DNA of 11,668 nt from assembly GCF_040394755.1 (NCBI RefSeq), contig NZ_JBEBRQ010000064.1, one strand, 5' to 3'. The notes below the pieces were generated by a model, which was not told the origin of the DNA, made no database searches, and worked only from the letters and a program-made list of their open reading frames with translations. How positions within the stretch are numbered: position 1 is the first letter of the stretch; each line of letters starts with the position of its first letter. This document shows positions 1 to 5,612 of the stretch, piece after piece. The position numbers and the translations under genes were made by a program. The stretch is from Castellaniella defragrans_A. Lineage in GTDB: Bacteria > Pseudomonadota > Gammaproteobacteria > Burkholderiales > Burkholderiaceae_B.

Positions 1-160
1 AATCCGACGGCGGGTTCGAAAGCGCCGCGCCCCCCTGGGCGCCGGCCGCCTACGAAAGTGGGGGGGGTGGTTCTTGTGTGGAGATTGCCATGTTTGGATT
101 TTCCGGGCTTGATGGCTGGGGCTTTCAAAGTCCAAAAAATGACAAAACCTTGATTAAAAC
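1..160. other. Left-edge region with no supported gene
   Basis: I cannot assign a gene here. Two forward frames stay open from the window edge (one to a TGA near 154, one to a TGA near 190), but neither gives a recognisable protein and neither has a start inside the window. At most, one could hold the 3' end of a gene starting outside. The first ~70 bases are very GC-rich and include a run of six C (30-35) and a run of eight G (60-67). From about 120 the composition turns AT-rich, as expected for the promoter that follows. I see no TonB-dependent receptor C-terminus and no cobalamin-riboswitch core. Confidence 0.5.
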
Positions 161-164
161 AATA

Positions 165-192
165 CTGAGAATTGTTATCATTCTGATATGAT
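165..192 (+). promoter_or_regulatory. Probable sigma-70 promoter of the cobN/hmuS-like operon
   Basis: An extended -10 element, TGaTATGAT (184-192, hexamer TATGAT at 187-192, 5 of 6 to consensus), lies 16 bases after a weaker -35 candidate, CTGAGA (165-170, 4 of 6). Transcription would start near 199 and leave a leader of about 38 bases before the GTG at 237. An alternative pair is ATGACA (139-144) with AATACT (161-166). Both options sit in the only AT-rich stretch of the area, and the first overlaps the Fur box. This is prediction by eye. Confidence 0.5.
166..186 (+). promoter_or_regulatory. Fur box upstream of the cobN/hmuS-like operon
   Basis: Positions 166-180 read TGAGAATTGTTATCA and match 12 of 14 defined positions of the 7-1-7 Fur motif (TGATAATnATTATCA). 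A weaker overlapping repeat, offset by six bases, extends the element to 186. The inner arms AGAAT (168-172) and ATTCT (180-184) are exact inverted repeats. The box covers the spacer of the predicted promoter, so iron-loaded Fur bound here would block RNA polymerase. The expected regulation is repression in iron-replete cells and expression under iron limitation. Confidence 0.7.
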
Positions 193-236
193 TCCTGCTT
201 TTGGACCCGATAAAGCGGTTTTCCGGAGGAAGGCAG

Positions 237-3200
237 GTGTTTTCAAACATCAGAAATCGACTGGCAGCGGCGCTGGCCGTGCTGTTGCTGGCATGGGGCG
301 CCGCGGCGCAGGGCAGTTCGCTGCTGTTCCTCGCGACCGGCAACGTGCCGCGCGGCAAGTTCACGGCCTTAGCCGATATTGCCCGTCCCCATGGCCTGGA
401 TCTGGAGGTCCGCTATCTGGACGAGATTCCGGCGGATGTGGATGGCAGTCTATTCGCAGGCCGGTCGGCGGTGTTCATTGATACCTATCTTCAGGATGCC
501 ATGCGCACGCGCCTGGCGCGCGCCCTGGAGGGCACGACCATGCCTATCGCCTGGGTCTACGACAGGGCGCCGGAGGCATTGAACATGCCGCCCGAGCTTG
601 TGCAGCGTCTGGCTGTCTATTACTCGAACGGCGGGAAAACCAATTTCGACAATTTCTTTGCCACGGTCGCGGCGTGGCTGGCGGGCCAGTCTACTCAGGG
701 CATCCCCGATCCCCAGATCTTTCCGGAGGCCGCGATCTATCACCCCGCCGCGGGCCGCCTGTTCACCGATCCGCAGGACTATCTGCGCTGGCGTGGCGTG
801 GACCCTGCCGCCGCCCCCGGCGAGCGCCCGCCGATCGTGGCGATCGCCTTTCATGAGCAGCAGATTTCGTCGATGCAGACTGGCCTGGTTGATTCGATGA
901 TCCAGCGGGTCGAGGCGGCGGGCGCGGTGCCGCTGGCTTATTACTTCCCCTTCAACGATGCGGATAGGGTCCTGGGCCTGTTGCGGGTAGGGGATCGGCA
1001 ACTGGCCGATGCGATCATCAGCACCCGCATCATGCTGGACCCCGCGGGTCCGCGCCGTGTGTTCGAGACCATGGGTGTTCCCGTGATCCATGCCATGCCC
1101 TACCGGCAAGGCGACGAGCAGGTCTGGCGCGACGATGAGCATGGCGTCCAATTGATGGATGTGCCTTTTTATCTGTCGCAGGCCGAGTATGCGGGCATCG
1201 TCGATATTCAGGTGGCTTCGGCGATGGACAAGGCGGCGGAGCAGTTGCTGCCGATCGACGCCCAGATGAACGCTGTCGTGGGCAAGGCAATGAATCTGGT
1301 TGCGCTGCAGCGCAAGCCCAATGCCGAGAAGCAGGTGACGGTGTTTTTCTGGAACTATCCGTCAGGCGAGAAAAACCTGTCGGCCTCGTTCCTGAATGTG
1401 CCGCAGAGTCTGGTGAATACGCTGGAGGCTTTGCACGCGGCCGGCTACGATGCGCCGGTGCCCGCCGAGGACGATATGCTCGCCCGCTTGCAGCGCCTGC
1501 TGGAACCTTATTACCGCGAAGGCCGTTTGCAGGATTTGCTGGCCGATGGTTTGGCCGAACGGTTTCCGGTCGAGGCCTATGAGACTTGGTTCAATGCCTT
1601 GCCCGCCCCGGTGCGCGAGGAGATCACCGCCCGTTGGGGCGCGCCCGGGGAGTCCTCGATGGTGCTGCGCGAGGACGGGCAGGCGTCGTTCGTGATCCCG
1701 CGCCTGCTGCTCGGCAAGGTCGCCATCCTGCCCCAGCCGCCGCGCGGGGAAAAGATCGACGACAAGGAAAAGGCGATCTATCACTCGACCACGGCGGTGC
1801 CTGGGCATTTCTATCTGGCGGCGTACCTGTGGGCCCGCACGCAGCATCCCTCGGATGCTTTCGTGCATTTCGGCACGCATGGTTCCCAGGAGTGGCTGCC
1901 GGGCAAGGAGCGCGGCCTGTCGATGGATTCGGATTATCCGATGCTGACCATCGGCGATGTGCCGGTGATCTATCCGTACATCGCGGACAACATTGGCGAG
2001 GCGCTGCATGCGCGCCGGCGCGGGCGGGCGGTGATCGTGAGCCACCAGACCCCGCCTTTCCGCCCCGCCGGCATGCACGACGAGCTCACGGCCATGCACG
2101 ATCTGCTGCATCAGTGGTTGACCCAGGACGAGGGCGCCGTGCGCGAGCAACTGCGCAGCGACCTGCTGGCGCGCACGGCCGCGGCGAACATCGACCTGGA
2201 CATGGGCTGGACCCGCGAGCGCGCCGGCGAGGACTTCGCCGGTTTCGTCGATGCGCTGCACGCGCATCTGCACGAACTGGCGCAGACCGCGCAGCCCCTG
2301 GGCCTGCACGCGCTGGGCCGCGCGCCGCAACCGGAGCATCGCCTGGCGACGGTGATGCTCATGCTGGGCCAGGATTTCTGGGACGAGGCGGCGGCCGCGG
2401 CTGGCATTCCCTCGCAGGACATGGACGAAACCCTGGCGGTGGATTACGAGCAGTTGGCCGAGTCGGCGCCTTATGTCCTGCTGCATCAGGCACTGGTCGA
2501 CGGACGGACGCCGGAGAACGCCTCCCCGGCGCTGGCCGAGATGCTGGCGCGCGCCCGGCAGTGGTATGCGGACATCGGCGCCCAGGCCGAGCTGCCGGCG
2601 TTGCTCGATGGCCTGTCGGGCCGCTATGCGCGGACGTCGTATGGCGGCGATCCGATCAAGAACCCCGACGCCTACCCGACAGGCCGCAATCTGTATGGTT
2701 TCGATCCCTCGCGGGTCCCCACGACCCAGGCCTGGGAGGCGGGCAAGCGCGCCGCTGAGGACTTGCTGCGCGCGCATCGCGAAAAGACCGGGGAGCAGCC
2801 TGACAAGATCACCTTTTCACTGTGGTCGGTCGAGACCATGCGCCATCAGGGACTGCTCGAGGCGCAGGCCCTGTGGCTGCTGGGGGTCGAGCCCGAGTGG
2901 GACAGGGGCGGGCGCGTGACGGGGGTCAAGCTTGTGCCTCGCGAAACCCTGGGACGCCCGCGCGTGGATGTGGTGCTCTCGGCGACCGGCCTGTACCGCG
3001 ATCATTTTCCGAATGCGATGAAGCAGCTTGCCCGCGCCGTGCAACTGGCGGCCGAGGCTGGCGATGAGACGGACAATCCCGTGGCCGTGAACACGCAGCG
3101 GGTCCATGACGATCTGGTGGCGCGCGGCGTGGACGAAGCCGCGGCGCGCAATGCGGCGCAGACGCGGATCTTTGCCTCGGCCTCTGGGCAATACAGCACT

Positions 3201-4202
3201 GGCCTGGATGACGCGGCGCTGGCCACCGACACCTGGGAAGGCAAGGACGAGGGTGACCGCAAGCTCGCGCAGCTCTATCTGTCCAAAATGCAGTTCGCCT
3301 ATGGGCCGGACGAATCGAGCTGGGGCAATGCCGGCGCGGCCGGCGCCGAGGCCGTGAATCTGTATGCCGAGCATTTGCGGGGGACCGACGGCGCAGTGCT
3401 GTCACGCAGTTCGAACACCTACGGCATGCTCACCACGGACGATCCTTTCCAGTACCTGGGCGGGATCGGCCTGGCCGTGCGCAGTCTAGACGGCGCGCCG
3501 CCCGAGCTGTATGTCTCGAACCTGAGAGGCGGCGGCGCGGGCCGCGTCGAGAGCGCCGCGGGCTTTCTCGCCAAGGAGCTGGCGACGCGCCAGTTCCATC
3601 CCGGCTACATCAAGGGTCTCATGGCCGAGGGATATTCGGGCACCCTGAGCGTGCTCGATGCCACCAATAATCTGTGGGGATGGACCGCGGTGGCGCGCGA
3701 AGTGGTGCGCGACGATCAATGGGAGCAGATGGCCGACGTCTATATCCGCGACAAGTACGACCTGGGCCTGGCGGAATGGTTCGAGAAGGAGAATCCGCAG
3801 GCCCTGGCGCAGACCATCGAGCGCATGCTCGAAGCCGCCCGCCAGGACTACTGGCAGGCCGACCCCGCCACGGTCGAGTTGCTGAAGGAACGCTATCGCG
3901 ATCTGGCGAGCCGTCATGACGTGCGCAGCGACAATGCGCGCTTCCTCGAATACGTGGCCGCCGGCGAGGTTGCCGATACGCAGTTCGCGGCGGTCGCGCC
4001 CGAGACGCCCCCGGCGCCGCAGGAGGCCGAGCTGCCGCAGCAGGCCGTCGAGCAAGTCGAAGGCCTGCGCCTCGAGAAAGAGCAGCCGGCCAACGCGCCG
4101 CCAGACCCCGCGCGCTGGCTGATCCCGGCCCTGTTGCTGGCGATCTTCGGCGCGGGCGCGTTGCGGCAGACGCGGGGCGCGCGCGGCCTCCGCGCGGCCT
4201 GA
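237..4202 (+). CDS. cobN: CobN/HmuS-family chelatase large subunit, exported and membrane-anchored
   Basis: This 1321-residue protein belongs to the CobN/ChlH (class I chelatase large subunit) family, which inserts or removes metal in tetrapyrroles. The family signature HFGTHGSQEWLPGK is at residues 544-557. Further CobN-like blocks are YPTGRNLYGFDP, FSLWSVETMRHQG, LGRPRVDVVLSATGLYRDHFP and, near the end, SNLRGGGAGRVESAAGFLAKEL. I chose GTG at 237 because GGAGGA (225-230) sits six bases upstream. The frame also opens at a TTG at 201, which has no such site. From GTG the protein begins with a classical signal peptide (Arg at 6 and 8, hydrophobic core 9-21, AAA|Q at 22-25). It ends in a Pro/Glu/Gln-rich linker, a short hydrophobic segment (about 1294-1309) and an Arg-rich tail, which predicts a periplasmic body with a C-terminal anchor. 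It heads an operon with ExbB-like and DUF2149 genes. No CobS/CobT or ChlI/ChlD ATPase is nearby, so vitamin B12 cobaltochelatase is an unlikely role. The nearest known analogue is HmuS of Bacteroidetes haem loci. The actual substrate is inferred. Confidence 0.88.
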   Translation: MFSNIRNRLAAALAVLLLAWGAAAQGSSLLFLATGNVPRGKFTALADIARPHGLDLEVRYLDEIPADVDGSLFAGRSAVFIDTYLQDAMRTRLARALEGTTMPIAWVYDRAPEALNMPPELVQRLAVYYSNGGKTNFDNFFATVAAWLAGQSTQGIPDPQIFPEAAIYHPAAGRLFTDPQDYLRWRGVDPAAAPGERPPIVAIAFHEQQISSMQTGLVDSMIQRVEAAGAVPLAYYFPFNDADRVLGLLRVGDRQLADAIISTRIMLDPAGPRRVFETMGVPVIHAMPYRQGDEQVWRDDEHGVQLMDVPFYLSQAEYAGIVDIQVASAMDKAAEQLLPIDAQMNAVVGKAMNLVALQRKPNAEKQVTVFFWNYPSGEKNLSASFLNVPQSLVNTLEALHAAGYDAPVPAEDDMLARLQRLLEPYYREGRLQDLLADGLAERFPVEAYETWFNALPAPVREEITARWGAPGESSMVLREDGQASFVIPRLLLGKVAILPQPPRGEKIDDKEKAIYHSTTAVPGHFYLAAYLWARTQHPSDAFVHFGTHGSQEWLPGKERGLSMDSDYPMLTIGDVPVIYPYIADNIGEALHARRRGRAVIVSHQTPPFRPAGMHDELTAMHDLLHQWLTQDEGAVREQLRSDLLARTAAANIDLDMGWTRERAGEDFAGFVDALHAHLHELAQTAQPLGLHALGRAPQPEHRLATVMLMLGQDFWDEAAAAAGIPSQDMDETLAVDYEQLAESAPYVLLHQALVDGRTPENASPALAEMLARARQWYADIGAQAELPALLDGLSGRYARTSYGGDPIKNPDAYPTGRNLYGFDPSRVPTTQAWEAGKRAAEDLLRAHREKTGEQPDKITFSLWSVETMRHQGLLEAQALWLLGVEPEWDRGGRVTGVKLVPRETLGRPRVDVVLSATGLYRDHFPNAMKQLARAVQLAAEAGDETDNPVAVNTQRVHDDLVARGVDEAAARNAAQTRIFASASGQYSTGLDDAALATDTWEGKDEGDRKLAQLYLSKMQFAYGPDESSWGNAGAAGAEAVNLYAEHLRGTDGAVLSRSSNTYGMLTTDDPFQYLGGIGLAVRSLDGAPPELYVSNLRGGGAGRVESAAGFLAKELATRQFHPGYIKGLMAEGYSGTLSVLDATNNLWGWTAVAREVVRDDQWEQMADVYIRDKYDLGLAEWFEKENPQALAQTIERMLEAARQDYWQADPATVELLKERYRDLASRHDVRSDNARFLEYVAAGEVADTQFAAVAPETPPAPQEAELPQQAVEQVEGLRLEKEQPANAPPDPARWLIPALLLAIFGAGALRQTRGARGLRAA

Positions 4203-4239
4203 CCGCGCAATACCGATCCTTGAAAATCCGGAGTCATCC

Positions 4240-4836
4240 ATGAGCCAATTGCTTGAAACCTTGATGTACCAGACCAGCCAGGTCTTCCTGATCCCGACCT
4301 TGCTGGCCATTGCCCTGTTGTTCGTCTACGCCCTGTATGCCCTGGGCCGGTTCGCGGTCGCCTGGGCCCAGCGCCGGGGCCGCGTCCCCGGCGAGCATGG
4401 CCATGACCTGCGCGCCTTCAACCTGTTGCGTTGGGCCGCCGCGCATCCCGCCGCTCGCGGGGACGAATGGGATGTGGCCGCGCACAAGCTGCTGGAGGTC
4501 CCGCGCATCACGTCGCGCGTCGCGCCGATGCTGGGTCTGGTCGCCACCATGATTCCGATGGGGCCGGCGCTGCAAGGCCTGTCCAACGGCGATCTGGCGG
4601 CGGTTTCCCAGAATCTCGCGGTCGCGTTTTCCGCCGTCATCCTGGCGCTGGTCGCCGCCTCGATCACGTTCTGGATCGTCTCGGTGCAGCGCCGCTGGCT
4701 GGCCGAGGAACTGGCCTGGCTGCAGGCGAGCGAATCCCAGGCGCTGGCGGCCGGCAAGGCGGAGCTCCCGCCCGCCGCGGCAGGCGTCGCTCAGGACTGG
4801 CGGGCGGCGCCCGCTGCATCCGGAGCAGCGGTATGA
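4240..4836 (+). CDS. MotA/TolQ/ExbB family proton-channel protein (HmuU-like)
   Basis: A 198-residue inner-membrane protein with three hydrophobic segments (about 15-37, 95-112 and 126-148). The second and third carry the ExbB/TolQ layout: PMLGLVATMIPMGPALQGL, a short polar turn, then NLAVAFSAVILALVAASITFWI. Proteins of this family form the pentameric channel that converts proton flow into movement of a partner (TonB, TolA or the flagellar motor). It starts at ATG 4240 with GGAG at 4230-4233, 37 bases after the chelatase gene. Its TGA overlaps the ATG of the next gene (ATGA, 4833-4836), so the two are probably translationally coupled. Its context with a CobN-like protein and DUF2149 matches the Hmu-type cluster rather than flagellar mot genes or a tonB locus. 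The C-terminal ~35 residues are Ala/Pro-rich and probably flexible. Confidence 0.85.
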   Translation: MSQLLETLMYQTSQVFLIPTLLAIALLFVYALYALGRFAVAWAQRRGRVPGEHGHDLRAFNLLRWAAAHPAARGDEWDVAAHKLLEVPRITSRVAPMLGLVATMIPMGPALQGLSNGDLAAVSQNLAVAFSAVILALVAASITFWIVSVQRRWLAEELAWLQASESQALAAGKAELPPAAAGVAQDWRAAPAASGAAV

Positions 4837-5150
4837 AGTTCCTGGCCGAAATCGAGTCCGACGATCCCATCCTGTCGGTCGTCAACCTGATCGACATTTT
4901 CCTGGTGATCATCGCGGCGCTGCTGATCACCATCGCGCGCAACCCTCTGCTCGAAATCCTGACGCGCCAGGACGTGACGGTGATCACCGATGCCGGCGAG
5001 GCGAACATGGAGATGATCATCAAGAAAGGCGACCAGATCGAGCGCTTCAAGTCGACCGGCCAGCAAGGCCAGGGCGAAGGCACGAAGGCGGGCGTGGCCT
5101 ATCGCATGAAGGACGGCAGCGTGGTCTATGTGCCCGAAGGCGGGCAATGA
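4833..5150 (+). CDS. DUF2149 protein, probable ExbD/TolR-like stator partner
   Basis: A 105-residue protein starting at ATG 4833, which overlaps the stop of the upstream gene by four bases. It has one N-terminal membrane segment (about 14-34) with an acidic residue inside it: NLIDIFLVIIAALLITI, Asp at position 21. This matches the place of the essential Asp in ExbD/TolR (P-x-(I/V)-D-(V/I)-x-x-V-L). The remaining ~70 residues would be periplasmic and end with the block AGVAYRMKDGSVVYVPEG, which I associate with DUF2149. The known family has no proven biochemical role. Gene order with an ExbB-like channel and a CobN/HmuS-like protein suggests it completes a proton-driven motor. That functional reading is inference; the family assignment is fairly firm. 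Confidence 0.8.
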   Translation: MKFLAEIESDDPILSVVNLIDIFLVIIAALLITIARNPLLEILTRQDVTVITDAGEANMEMIIKKGDQIERFKSTGQQGQGEGTKAGVAYRMKDGSVVYVPEGGQ

Positions 5151-5154
5151 GGGA

Positions 5155-5198
5155 AGTGCGCCTCGTCTGCCGAGTGCCGTGCGGGCAGACGCTGCACT
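5155..5198. terminator. Hairpin between convergent operons (possible bidirectional terminator)
   Basis: CGTCTGCC (5164-5171) pairs perfectly with GGCAGACG (5184-5191) around a 12-base loop. An outer five-base stem AGTGC (5155-5159) / GCACT (5194-5198) extends it across a small internal loop. It fills the 46-base gap between the DUF2149 stop and the DUF1850 stop, and the outer arm overlaps the DUF1850 stop codon. Neither side has a T-tract, so it is not a textbook intrinsic terminator. Confidence 0.45.
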
Positions 5199-5610
5199 AG
5201 GGTTGCGCGCAGGGCCGCAATAGCGTCACCCCGCCATCGGTCGGCATGATGGCGCGCATGGGCTTGCAGCGTCCCGCCACGCACCAGTCGTAGTCGGCCG
5301 TGTAGGGCGAGCGCGCCATCCGCAGGATGTGCAGCGGCGCCGTGCGCGGCTGGTATTCGTACCAGCCGCCGGGCCGCAACACCGCATCCGGGGGCGGGTC
5401 CATGCCCGCGCCCGAGCCCCGGATGCGCGCATGGCCGGGGATGAGGACCGGCCGGCCGGCGGCATCGATCCGGATGGTGTAGTCTTCCTCCCAGCGGATC
5501 TTCTCGATCGAATGCGTCCAGGCCAGCGTGAATGCCTGGACGGGCACGAAGCGCGGCGGCACGGCCGGCGCGGCCGCCAGGGTCAGGCACACGCCCAGTT
5601 CGGCCAGCAT
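5197..5610 (-). CDS. DUF1850 domain protein, TRAP-transporter associated
   Basis: A 137-residue protein whose ATG at 5610 lies two bases beyond the TRAP permease stop, so it is the last gene of that operon. The N-terminus is hydrophobic and Ala-rich (residues 1-19) and may be a signal peptide, suggesting a periplasmic location. The block FTLAWTHSIEKIRWEEDYTI (27-46) is the conserved start of DUF1850 (W-x-HS-[IV]-E). GGWYEYQP (81-88) and C-V-A-G-R-C (110-115) follow, with a third Cys at 134. The paired cysteines could form a disulfide. In many bacteria this small family sits beside fused 4TM/12TM TRAP permeases, as here, but its task in transport is not established. No strong ribosome-binding site is visible, and coupling to the permease is likely. 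Confidence 0.8.
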   Translation of the reverse strand: MLAELGVCLTLAAAPAVPPRFVPVQAFTLAWTHSIEKIRWEEDYTIRIDAAGRPVLIPGHARIRGSGAGMDPPPDAVLRPGGWYEYQPRTAPLHILRMARSPYTADYDWCVAGRCKPMRAIMPTDGGVTLLRPCAQP

Positions 5611-5612
5611 GA

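Noticed and set aside
150..163. FNR site upstream of the chelatase operon (TTGAT followed by TAAAACAAT)
   Set aside because: Only the first half-site matches. The second half agrees at 2 of 5 positions.
1..236. Cobalamin riboswitch ahead of the CobN-family gene
   Set aside because: I looked for a B12-box-like core and the multi-stem layout and found neither. The predicted leader after the promoter is only about 38 bases, too short for this riboswitch.
1362..2777. Long minus-strand open frame (471 codons) and a 390-codon plus frame at 1586-2758
   Set aside because: Both overlap the chelatase gene in other frames, are Arg/Gly/Ala-rich as expected for high-GC shadows, and show no recognisable domains.
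237..4202. Canonical aerobic B12 cobaltochelatase CobN
   Set aside because: The signal peptide, C-terminal anchor, Fur box, ExbB/DUF2149 neighbours and absence of other cob genes all argue against the cytoplasmic B12 role, though the fold family is the same.
4240..4836. Flagellar MotA or the TonB-system ExbB itself
   Set aside because: There is no MotB peptidoglycan-binding partner, no tonB and no typical ExbD. The gene pair matches the HmuU/HmuV-type arrangement instead.
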